From Hyphomicrobiales bacterium (GTDB taxonomy: Bacteria > Pseudomonadota > Alphaproteobacteria > Rhizobiales > Aestuariivirgaceae), in contig JABDJG010000492.1 in NCBI GenBank assembly GCA_013002595.1, positions 1 through 15,906 on the forward strand: a DNA stretch of 15,906 nt, given 5' to 3'. Both the position numbers and the translations under genes were made by a program. Below are positions 1-6,756 of this stretch, piece by piece. Positions within the stretch are counted from its first letter, which is position 1. Each line of letters starts with the position of its first letter. The notes under the pieces were generated by a model. It made no database searches. It saw only the letters and a list, made by a program, of their open reading frames with translations, and was not told the origin of the DNA.

Positions 1-1
1 G

Positions 2-757
2 CCGCTGAGCGTGCGCGATGCCCCGCTGATGTTCACCTCGCTGCAGGATGCCGAGCTAATCAAATACGCCGCCAACGGCTTTTTGGCGATGAAGATCAGC
101 TTCATCAACGAGATTGCCGATCTGTGCGAGAAGGTATCTGGCAATGTACAGGATGTGGCGCGCGGGATCGGGCTTGATAACCGCATCGGGCCGAAGTTTC
201 TGCATGCTGGGCCGGGTTATGGCGGCTCGTGTTTTCCAAAGGACACAAAGGCGCTGGCGGCGATGGGCCGGGAACACGGTTCGCCCATTCAGCTGATCGA
301 AAAAGTCATCGAGATCAACGACAGACGCAAACCGCAGATGGCGGAACGGGTGCTGGCCGCTGTTGGCGACACCGAAGGCAAGGTTGCAGCCGTTCTCGGC
401 ATTGCGTTCAAGCCGAACACTGACGATATCCGCGATGCTCCCAGTCTGACGATCATTCCACTGCTGCAAAAGGCAGGCCTGAAGATCCGCGCGAGCGATC
501 CCGAGGCGATCGACAACGCCAGGGCCGAACTGTCCGGCGTCGAGTGGTTCGACAATGAATACGACGCCGCCGAAGGGGCCGATGTGCTGGTAATCCTTAC
601 CGAATGGAATGCCTACCGTGGCCTTGATCTAGAGCGCATCAAGCAGCTGATGCGCGCGCCGGTGATTGTCGATTTGCGCAATGTCTACCCGCCAGGCGAA
701 TTGGCCGGCACCGGCTTTAGCTACTCAAGCATCGGCCGCCCGGGCCTTGAGCAGTAG
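2..757 (+). CDS. ugd: UDP-glucose 6-dehydrogenase, C-terminal part (5' end outside window)
   Basis: UDP-glucose 6-dehydrogenase oxidises UDP-glucose to UDP-glucuronate with two NAD+, a cytosolic step that supplies precursors for exopolysaccharide, capsule and LPS. The reading frame is open from the first bases of the window, so the N-terminal NAD-binding Rossmann domain lies upstream and about 250 residues are visible. The segment opens in the central dimerisation domain (AELIKYAANGFLAMKISFIN). It then carries the active-site block GYGGSCFPKDT, whose Cys is the catalytic nucleophile of the family. The C-terminal UDP-binding domain follows, with GIAFKPNTDDIRDAP and the closing ADVLVILTEW and VDLRNVY blocks. 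The gene ends with TAG at 755-757, 43 bp from the convergent stop of the histidine kinase. That gap holds a short CGCGA/TCGCG inverted repeat but no T-run. The family is certain; assignment to a particular polysaccharide pathway is not possible here. Confidence 0.95.
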   Translation, partial: PLSVRDAPLMFTSLQDAELIKYAANGFLAMKISFINEIADLCEKVSGNVQDVARGIGLDNRIGPKFLHAGPGYGGSCFPKDTKALAAMGREHGSPIQLIEKVIEINDRRKPQMAERVLAAVGDTEGKVAAVLGIAFKPNTDDIRDAPSLTIIPLLQKAGLKIRASDPEAIDNARAELSGVEWFDNEYDAAEGADVLVILTEWNAYRGLDLERIKQLMRAPVIVDLRNVYPPGELAGTGFSYSSIGRPGLEQ

Positions 758-800
758 AGACAGGGCAGTCCCCGCGACATCGCGCATGGATACGTTGCGA

Positions 801-3443
801 TTAAGCGGCCTGTTCCTTGATCTGGCGGATGGCGTCACCGACGCGTTCGGTCAGTTCGGCGCGGGTGAAGGGCTTGTTGATCAGCTCGATGAAGTTTGGC
901 AGGTCCTGCATTTCTTCAGCTGCACCTTGCGTGTAACCCGATGCGAACAGCACTTTGAGGTCCGTGCGGATCTTCATGGCCTCGGCGGCCAGTTCCGGTC
1001 CGTTCATGCCGGCCATGACAACGTCCGACAACAAGAGATCAATCTCGGGATGCGACTTGATCAGCTCGAGCGCATCGGCGCCGTTTGAGGCCTCCAGAAC
1101 GTTGTAACCCATATCCTCGACCATCGCGACGGCGACATCGCGGACCGCATCGTTGTCTTCGACGACAAGAACCAGATGCTTGGCGCGTTCGTCCGGTTCA
1201 GCTGCCGGTGCCGCCTCACCGGCCGACTTGTCGGCCTTGACGTCGGCGGCCGGCGTCTGCGGCGCGCACGGTTTTTGGCCCTCGGCCTCGACCTTGGTAT
1301 CGGGCTCGGCCTCGACCTTGGTATCGGGCTCAGCCTCGACCTTGGTTTCAGGCTTGGCCTCGACCTTGGTTTCAGGCTCGGCCTCGACCTTGGTTGCCGC
1401 CTCGGCGGGCTTGTGTGCTGGTTTGTCCTCGGCTGTGCCTGCACCGGTTGCAGCCTGTGCCTTTGCATCGTTTGCGGCGGGCTCTTCGATACTTGGCGGC
1501 TCTTGCGTGGTGACAACTTCTGCTGCAGCAACGGCCGGCACCTTGTCACTGCTCTCAGCAGCGTCCTTGCCGAATTTGGGCAGGTAGATCTTGATGGTCG
1601 TGCCCTTGCCTTCTTCCGACGTGATCTTGAGATGACCGCCCGACTGCTGGACGAAACCATAGATCATTGACAGGCCAAGACCTGACCCGGCCTCGGGCGG
1701 TTTGGTGGTGAAGAACGGCTGGACGACCTTGTCGATGATTTCCGCCGGCATGCCCTGGCCGGTGTCGGTGACCGAAATCATGACATAGGCACCAGGCGCC
1801 AGATCTTCGTACTGACGGCAATAGGTGGTATCGAGCAGCGAGTTTGCTGTCTCGATGGTCAGTGAACCGCCGTCGACCATGGCATCGCGCGCGTTGATGG
1901 CAAGGTTGAGGATGGCCGTTTCCAGCTGCGTGCGGTCGGTTGCGACGGGCCACAGGCCTTCGCCGGCGATAACTTCCAATTCGATGGCGCCGCCAATCGC
2001 CCGGGTGAGCATTTCCTTCATGCTGCCGATCAGATCATCGACCTGAAGCTCTTCGTCCTCGAGCGTTTGCTGACGAGAGAAGGCCAGCATGCGCTTGGTC
2101 AGCTCGGAGCCCTTGTTGGCGGCCTCGATGACGGCATGTATGCGTTTGAGCGCCTTTTCGTCGGTATCGTCGACCATCTGTTCAAGAAGCTGCAGGTTGC
2201 CGACCATGACCATCAACAGGTTGTTGAAGTCATGGGCGATACCGCCGGTCAGGCGCCCGACGGATTCCATCTTCTGGGCCTGCAGGAATTTGCGCTCGAG
2301 CAGGATCTGCTCGGTAATGTCCTGGCAGATGCCGTGCAGGGTTTCCACGCTGCCGGCTTCAGTGCGCTCGGCGTCGATGTGGATCTGGATGCGCTGAACA
2401 TCGCCGGATTTGCGGGTGATATCGCAATCGAACGGCTTGATCTTGGTGCCCAGCTTGGCCAGCTCGATGTTTTCTACCCAGCGGTCACGATGGCTTTCGT
2501 TCATCATCTCCAGGATGGGGTCGAATGTCGGATCGGCAGCTCTGTTGAAGCCGAAGATGGCATACATCTGATCCGACCACTCAATCGCCCCTGTCGATAC
2601 ATCAATGATCCAGCTGCCGACCCTGGCGATTTCCTGGGAGCGGGCCAGATTGCGCTGGCTCTGTTCGAGGCGGTTAAGCTCTTCCATGCGCTCGTCGATA
2701 TTGCGCAACAGGCCGATAACCTTGACATGGTCGCCGGTGAGCGGGTCACGCACCACAGCGGAGATCTGTTCAAGCCACAGATACTCGTCATTTGCGTTGC
2801 GATAGCGGAACCGGTCGAGCCAGAATTTGGCGCCGGGATCGCGCTTGATTGCGGAACCGAGCGTACGGTCCTTGTCGTCGGGATGGACGCCGTCTTCAAA
2901 ATGCCTGAAGTCCAGGCGCGAATCGCCAGGGCTATAGCCGAGGATTTCATAGAGTTCCGGCGAGATGGTGTGACAGCGGTTGCGGAAATCATAGTCCCAG
3001 TTGCCGTAGCCGCCGGCGCGAACGGCAAGCTCAAGGCGGGCCTGGGTCTCGTGATCCATGGTCTTGCCCGAGCCGGTGTTGTAGGCGCCGACGGGGTTGA
3101 TCAACAAGAGGTATTCGTGGGTGCCTTCGCGGACATGCTGCGGTTTGAAGCGTACGACTTCACGGGTGTTTTCGTCGGGCCGGTAGGTGACCTCGATCTT
3201 GGTCTGGGCCTGGGTGTTGATGCCGCTGATGCCTTCGTCGACATAACGGGCCGACAATTTGCTCTTTTCGGACTGTGACAGCTGGCGGCCGACCAGTTCG
3301 TAGCGGCTGCAGCCCCAGCGCATCATCAAACACTGCGTGGCATCGACAATGCGCGAGTCAGGAAGGCTGATCGCCAGCATTTCGACGGCGGAAATGTCGA
3401 GCGCCTTAATCAGCTCGCCGATAGTACCGTTGGCAAAGGACAT
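801..3443 (-). CDS. Cytosolic PAS-domain hybrid sensor histidine kinase with C-terminal receiver
   Basis: This 880-residue hybrid kinase should autophosphorylate on His and pass phosphate to its own receiver domain. A divergent N-terminal PAS-like region spans about 13-118, followed by PAS folds at about 135-250 and 265-378. The HisKA box GIAHDFNNLL has the phospho-acceptor His404. The ATPase domain (about 500-622) shows N513/N517, DTGQGM and GSGLGLS. A long linker rich in Ala, Pro, Glu and Lys (about 625-752) contains an octapeptide repeat. The receiver (about 756-875) has acid residues E762/D763, phospho-acceptor D807, S835 and K857. No transmembrane segment is seen, so sensing is probably intracellular through the PAS domains; no ligand can be named. 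No response regulator gene lies next to it, so its partner is unknown. The start ATG is preceded by GAGGG at a spacing of about 10. Long open frames on the opposite strand are shadows. Confidence 0.93.
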   Translation of the reverse strand: MSFANGTIGELIKALDISAVEMLAISLPDSRIVDATQCLMMRWGCSRYELVGRQLSQSEKSKLSARYVDEGISGINTQAQTKIEVTYRPDENTREVVRFKPQHVREGTHEYLLLINPVGAYNTGSGKTMDHETQARLELAVRAGGYGNWDYDFRNRCHTISPELYEILGYSPGDSRLDFRHFEDGVHPDDKDRTLGSAIKRDPGAKFWLDRFRYRNANDEYLWLEQISAVVRDPLTGDHVKVIGLLRNIDERMEELNRLEQSQRNLARSQEIARVGSWIIDVSTGAIEWSDQMYAIFGFNRAADPTFDPILEMMNESHRDRWVENIELAKLGTKIKPFDCDITRKSGDVQRIQIHIDAERTEAGSVETLHGICQDITEQILLERKFLQAQKMESVGRLTGGIAHDFNNLLMVMVGNLQLLEQMVDDTDEKALKRIHAVIEAANKGSELTKRMLAFSRQQTLEDEELQVDDLIGSMKEMLTRAIGGAIELEVIAGEGLWPVATDRTQLETAILNLAINARDAMVDGGSLTIETANSLLDTTYCRQYEDLAPGAYVMISVTDTGQGMPAEIIDKVVQPFFTTKPPEAGSGLGLSMIYGFVQQSGGHLKITSEEGKGTTIKIYLPKFGKDAAESSDKVPAVAAAEVVTTQEPPSIEEPAANDAKAQAATGAGTAEDKPAHKPAEAATKVEAEPETKVEAKPETKVEAEPDTKVEAEPDTKVEAEGQKPCAPQTPAADVKADKSAGEAAPAAEPDERAKHLVLVVEDNDAVRDVAVAMVEDMGYNVLEASNGADALELIKSHPEIDLLLSDVVMAGMNGPELAAEAMKIRTDLKVLFASGYTQGAAEEMQDLPNFIELINKPFTRAELTERVGDAIRQIKEQAA
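1285..1395. repeat. 24-bp tandem repeat inside the kinase gene (about 4.6 copies)
   Basis: Units begin at 1285, 1309, 1333 and 1357, with a partial fifth at 1381. Each begins gcctcgaccttggt on the plus strand. On the coding strand they encode the octapeptide series KVEAEPET/KVEAKPET/KVEAEPDT within the linker between the ATPase and receiver domains. Neighbouring copies are nearly identical, with 1-2 differences between adjacent units. This fits recent expansion by slippage or unequal recombination, so copy number may vary between strains. Confidence 0.9.
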
Positions 3444-3556
3444 TAAAACGAAACCCTCTTACATATTTATTGGCCGGGACATTGCCATATCGGAGTGAAT
3501 TAAAAGTTGACGTATCCGAAAAAATCCACAGGACCGCGAAGGTTGCGCCACATCCG

Positions 3557-3585
3557 TTGTTTTTGCCGGTTTTCGGGCCTATAGG
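3557..3585 (+). promoter_or_regulatory. Candidate sigma70-type promoter of gpt
   Basis: TTGTTT at 3557-3562 and TATAGG at 3580-3585 are separated by 17 bp. This is the best match to a housekeeping promoter in the 182-bp divergent region between the kinase and gpt. Transcription would start near 3592, about 34 nt before the gpt ATG. The -35 matches only in TTG, so the call is tentative. Confidence 0.35.
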
Positions 3586-3592
3586 TGGTCGC

Positions 3593-3606
3593 GTGAACGG
3601 GTTCAC
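3593..3606. promoter_or_regulatory. Inverted repeat upstream of gpt, possible operator
   Basis: GTGAAC (3593-3598) and GTTCAC (3601-3606) form a perfect 6-bp inverted repeat with a GG centre. It lies just downstream of the candidate -10 box and 20 bp before the gpt start codon. Its position suits a repressor site at the transcription start or a small 5' hairpin. The regulator is unknown. Confidence 0.35.
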
Positions 3607-3625
3607 AATTGTACGGGGAAAGCGA

Positions 3626-4147
3626 ATGTCGGATGTAAGCGGTGGTGATGTAGACGAGCGGTATGAAAAAGCGTTTCCGGTGTCCTGGGAACAGTTCCAC
3701 CGGGATGCCCGGGCGCTGACCTGGCGGTTGTCCGGCCACGGTCCGTTCGAAGCGGTGGTGGCGGTGACCCGTGGCGGCATGGTGCCGGCGGCAATTGTCG
3801 CCCGCGAACTTGGCGTGTTGGTCATCGAGACGGTCTGTATTTCGTCCTATGATTACGGAAAACAAAGCAATATCAAAGTTTTAAAGGGCGTTGCAGATAC
3901 CTTGCGAGAGAATGACGGTGGGTCGGGCGTCTTGATCGTCGATGACCTTGTCGACACCGGGGCGACGGCCAAGGCAGTGCGTGAGATGCTGCCGAATGCG
4001 CACTTTGCGACGGTTTATGCCAAACCGGCCGGCCGGCCGCAGGTCGACACATTTGTGACCGAGGTCAGCCAGGACACGTGGATCTACCTGCCGTGGGACC
4101 TGACGCTTCAGTTTGCCCCGCCGATCCGCGAGGGCGCCGCGGTTTGA
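3626..4147 (+). CDS. gpt: Xanthine-guanine phosphoribosyltransferase
   Basis: The enzyme transfers phosphoribose from PRPP to xanthine, guanine or hypoxanthine in purine salvage and acts in the cytosol. The 173-residue product follows E. coli Gpt almost block by block: VTRGGMVPAAIVAREL (about 47-62), ETVCISSYDY (68-77), the PRPP-binding loop VLIVDDLVDTGATA (about 102-115), YAKPAGRP and the C-terminal QDTWIYLPWD. The frame stays open upstream to 3470, but ATG 3626 was chosen. It has GGGGAAAG (3615-3622) just before it, gives the usual family length, and the upstream extension matches nothing in the family. The gene is transcribed alone: it diverges from the kinase, and an intrinsic terminator follows 30 bp after its stop. 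Confidence 0.93.
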   Translation: MSDVSGGDVDERYEKAFPVSWEQFHRDARALTWRLSGHGPFEAVVAVTRGGMVPAAIVARELGVLVIETVCISSYDYGKQSNIKVLKGVADTLRENDGGSGVLIVDDLVDTGATAKAVREMLPNAHFATVYAKPAGRPQVDTFVTEVSQDTWIYLPWDLTLQFAPPIREGAAV

Positions 4148-4177
4148 ATTGATTAACCAGCTTTTCATTGCGATCGG

Positions 4178-4224
4178 GCAATTGAACCGGCATAAGCGAC
4201 CGGGTTCGGCAATTGCTGTTTTTT
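4178..4224 (+). terminator. Intrinsic terminator after gpt
   Basis: GCAATTGAACCGG (4178-4190) pairs with CCGGGTTCGGCAATTGC (4200-4216), with a 9-nt loop and small bulges. The run TTTTTT follows at 4219-4224. It ends gpt and lies just 9 bp before the tRNA gene, so the tRNA probably has its own promoter or depends on read-through. Confidence 0.8.
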
Positions 4225-4232
4225 GCGTCTGT

Positions 4233-4319
4233 GCGGGCGTGCTGGAATTGGTAGACAGACCGGACTTAAAATCCGTTGGGTGTATGCCCGTGGGGGTTCG
4301 AGTCCCCCCGCCCGCACCA
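4233..4319 (+). tRNA. tRNA-Leu (anticodon UAA)
   Basis: This is an 87-nt class II tRNA with a long variable arm. The acceptor stem GCGGGCG (4233-4239) pairs perfectly with CGCCCGC (4309-4315), followed by discriminator A and an encoded CCA (4317-4319). The anticodon loop CTTAAAA (4265-4271) gives anticodon TAA at 4267-4269, which reads UUA. The T arm is GGGGG-TTCGAGT-CCCCC (4292-4308), and the variable arm is built on GGG/CCC. The outermost anticodon-stem pair (C4260/T4276) is mismatched. A possible promoter TTGCGA-N17-CATAAG (4168-4196) overlaps the gpt terminator hairpin and is only tentative. Confidence 0.96.
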
Positions 4320-4346
4320 TAAACGCCCGGTGGCACGAGAATAGGG

Positions 4347-5468
4347 TCAGCCACTTCTCGCGATGCGGTGGCACAGCAGCGTGGTTATGTTTTTCAACAG
4401 GATTGCTGCGGTTTCGGAGTGGCTTTCGATGAGGTCCTTCAGGTTGCTGTCGCTGAGCGACAGGATCTCGACGTCATCGGTTGCAGCATAAACGTCGCGG
4501 GTGCGCGGCAGGCCCAGAAAGAATGCGATCTCGCCGAACATTTCACCTGCCGGCAGGACCGCCAGCACATCATCGCCGTCGCGCACTTCAACGATGCCAT
4601 TCAGCACGACGAACATGTTCTGGGCAACGTTGTCCTTCTTGATCACCCGGTCGCCGGGTGCGCAGGTGAACACGTTGGACTTGCCCAGACAGTGCTGGAT
4701 CTGGTCTGGCGTCATACCGTCGAACAGATGGCTGCGGCCGTCTTCAAGACGATCGAGGCGCTGGCGCACGTTCGACCAGTAGCTGGCAGCATCGATGAGG
4801 CGCTGGCTGAGCACCGCCTTGCCGGCGCTCAGCAGCTCTTCGAGATTCGCCGGTGTCCGGGCAGCGCCCGCAAAGTTGGACAGGACGGCCGCGAGCGGCG
4901 AGCCGATGCGCTCCAGGTAGGCAATGTCTTCAGTGACGAGGACCAGCGGGATCAGGTAGCCGGTTTGCGGGCTGTTGACGTTGTTGCGCGTATAGGCGCG
5001 GTAGCCGAGACCCTGATAGACGTTCAACAGGTGCGGTTCGCAGTCACCGAAGGCCAGTTGGATGCGGTGGTCGTTGGCAAAGTTCATGTAAAAGCAAAAG
5101 ACGCTGTACAACAGATCGGAGCCGCGCAAGGCCGGCTCGATCATGAACCGCTCGCCGATGATCATCTGGTCATCGGGCAGGGCGGCGCGAAAGCCTGCAA
5201 GATCGTATTGTTTGATCTGGCGCGCGGTGAAAGGGGCATCGCCGCCCCAGATCAGCCTGGCGGTGCCGACCAGTTGATCGCCCTGCCAGGCCGTGATCAG
5301 GTGGCTTGTGGCGTCATCGTCCTCGATGAGCCGTTTGCCCTGATGATCGGCAATCGAGGCGTAGCGGCCCATCTCCTCGACATAGATCCGGTAGCGGAAG
5401 CGGTAGACCGCCTCGCGCTCATCGGACGATGAGGCAAAGCGGATTTCGATGTCGTTGACGGCCGTCAT
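4347..5468 (-). CDS. GNAT-type acyltransferase fused to a C-terminal cyclic-nucleotide-binding domain
   Basis: The 373-residue protein has two parts. Residues about 5-185 resemble the GNAT/autoinducer-synthase-like fold of the N-acyl amino acid synthase (FeeM) type: VYRFRYRIYVEEMGR, LVGTARLIW, ERFMIEPALRGSDLLYSV and LLNVYQGLGYR. Residues about 245-360 form a Crp-like cyclic-nucleotide-binding domain with a phosphate-binding cassette that includes GEIAFFLGLPRTRDV. Glu313 and Arg322 of that block are the residues that normally contact ribose and phosphate. There is no DNA-binding helix-turn-helix, no signal peptide and no membrane segment. The likely design is a cytosolic acyltransferase gated by cAMP or cGMP. 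The acyl donor and acceptor are not deducible. Its start overlaps the stop of the glycosylase gene by ATGA, so the two are probably translationally coupled. The order (catalytic then regulatory) is the reverse of mycobacterial Pat. Confidence 0.85.
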   Translation of the reverse strand: MTAVNDIEIRFASSSDEREAVYRFRYRIYVEEMGRYASIADHQGKRLIEDDDATSHLITAWQGDQLVGTARLIWGGDAPFTARQIKQYDLAGFRAALPDDQMIIGERFMIEPALRGSDLLYSVFCFYMNFANDHRIQLAFGDCEPHLLNVYQGLGYRAYTRNNVNSPQTGYLIPLVLVTEDIAYLERIGSPLAAVLSNFAGAARTPANLEELLSAGKAVLSQRLIDAASYWSNVRQRLDRLEDGRSHLFDGMTPDQIQHCLGKSNVFTCAPGDRVIKKDNVAQNMFVVLNGIVEVRDGDDVLAVLPAGEMFGEIAFFLGLPRTRDVYAATDDVEILSLSDSNLKDLIESHSETAAILLKNITTLLCHRIARSG

Positions 5469-6703
5469 GTCCCGGCCTCGCGGAGGGCGGATTTGAGCGG
5501 GCCGGCGAGATTGCCGGCATCAAGGGCGCTGATGTCATCGAGCGCCAGCCAGCGGGCCAGCCCGCGCAGCGAACCGGCAAGAAGGGCGGCGGTTTCATCT
5601 GGCTTGCGGCGCTCTTCCAGATGGCTGGTGTTGACCACAAGCGTGTTGTTGTGCCGGTCTGCCTTCAGGCACACCCGGCCGGCCAGATGACCGTTCATCA
5701 GGAACGGCAGCACATAATAGCCGTACTGGCGTTTGGCGGCCGGGACGTAGATCTCGATCTTGTAGTTGAACCTGAATATCCGGGCGGCGCGGTCACGGTT
5801 CCACACGATCGGATCGAACGGCGACAATAGGGCGGTGCCGGTGGCGCGGCGCGGCAGTTCGGCCTTGGTGTGCAGGTAGCCGGGGTGCTGCCAACCCTCG
5901 ACGTCGACAGGGATCAGGCGGCCGGCCTCGATGAGCTCTGCGAGTGCACGGCGGGTCTGGTCCAGCGGCAGGCGGAAATAGTCTCTCAGATCGTTTTGCG
6001 ATGCAATGCCGAGCGCCTTGCCTGAAAGGTCAAGCAACTGGCGGATGGCATCGGCTTCTGAGGGTGTCGGCAGCGAAAGGATGTCGGAGGGGATCACCCG
6101 TTCGGGAATGTCGTAGTGGCGTTCGAAATTGTTCTTGCGCTCGGCGGCGGTGATCTCGCCGGTCCAGAACAGATATTCCAGCGCCATCTTGGCATTGGAC
6201 CATGACCACCAGTCCTTGGTCGATTTGGCCGCTTCGGGCAGATCCTTGGCGCGCAACGGGCCGCGGGCCTTGATTTCGCGGCGCACGAGATCGAGATAAT
6301 CGCCGCGTTCGGCGGCAAAGGCCACCAGATCCTTGTAGACACCTTCGCCGTCCGCGGCGCGGGCCATGCGCCATCGCAAAAGCGGGTGCAGCCGCATCGG
6401 CAGGAGGCTGGCCTCGTGGGCCCAATATTCAAACAACTGGCGCTTCTTCAGTGAAAATGCCGGGGCATCGAGCGTGCCCGGCTTGTAGTGGCCAACCCGG
6501 GCAAGGACCGGCATGTAGTGCGAGCGGGCGACCACATTGACGCTGTCGATCTGCAACAGGTTCATGGTGTCGATGGCGCCGGCAATGCGGTGCCAGCTGG
6601 CGGTGGTCGCCGGCCGCGCGGCTGAGGCCATGCCCTGCGCTGCCAGCGCCAGGCGGCGGGCCTGGTTACGCGAGATCGTGTTGGTGGTCAGAGCAACGGT
6701 CAT
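5465..6703 (-). CDS. ycaQ: YcaQ/AlkX-family winged-helix DNA glycosylase
   Basis: This 412-residue protein belongs to the HTH_42 family (COG3214). Characterised members are monofunctional DNA glycosylases that unhook interstrand crosslinks and remove bulky N-alkyl purines. The N-terminal block NLLQIDSVNVVARSHY (about 48-63) holds the family's catalytic QxD motif as Q51-I52-D53. This matches the E. coli YcaQ (AlkX) type rather than the QxQ of Streptomyces AlkZ. Other family blocks are FEYWAHEASLLP (about 90), GEI and NAKMALEYLFW in the middle, LSPFDPIVWNRDRAARIF (about 293-310), and YGYYVLPFLMNGHLAGRVCLKADR (in two parts, about 325-350). Length is normal for the family. AAGG sits very close to the ATG, so translation may be modest. 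It starts 53 bp after the caspase gene, with no clear terminator between, and ends in an ATGA overlap with the acyltransferase. Co-transcription of all three is likely but unproven. Confidence 0.88.
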   Translation of the reverse strand: MTVALTTNTISRNQARRLALAAQGMASAARPATTASWHRIAGAIDTMNLLQIDSVNVVARSHYMPVLARVGHYKPGTLDAPAFSLKKRQLFEYWAHEASLLPMRLHPLLRWRMARAADGEGVYKDLVAFAAERGDYLDLVRREIKARGPLRAKDLPEAAKSTKDWWSWSNAKMALEYLFWTGEITAAERKNNFERHYDIPERVIPSDILSLPTPSEADAIRQLLDLSGKALGIASQNDLRDYFRLPLDQTRRALAELIEAGRLIPVDVEGWQHPGYLHTKAELPRRATGTALLSPFDPIVWNRDRAARIFRFNYKIEIYVPAAKRQYGYYVLPFLMNGHLAGRVCLKADRHNNTLVVNTSHLEERRKPDETAALLAGSLRGLARWLALDDISALDAGNLAGPLKSALREAGT

Positions 6704-6756
6704 GGCCTTGAACCATGCCGCCGCTGGCCGTCACGAACAAGTGCCTTTTGTCAGTA

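Noticed and set aside
773..784. CGCGA-CA-TCGCG inverted repeat between ugd and the kinase as a terminator
   Set aside because: The stem is only five pairs with a two-base loop and no T-run, so it does not meet the usual terminator form.
1285..1395. CRISPR-like array
   Set aside because: The repeats are direct 24-bp units with no spacers and encode an in-frame octapeptide of the kinase linker.
2067..3278. 403-codon open frame opposite the histidine kinase
   Set aside because: It lies fully inside a clear kinase gene on the other strand, has no recognisable motif, and arises from the high-GC codon pattern.
3470..3625. N-terminal extension of Gpt from the first in-frame start
   Set aside because: The segment would contain the probable promoter and inverted repeat, matches no family sequence, and ATG 3626 has a good ribosome-binding site.
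4368..5432. 354-codon open frame opposite the GNAT/cyclic-nucleotide gene
   Set aside because: Antisense shadow; the minus-strand protein has clear family motifs and this one has none.
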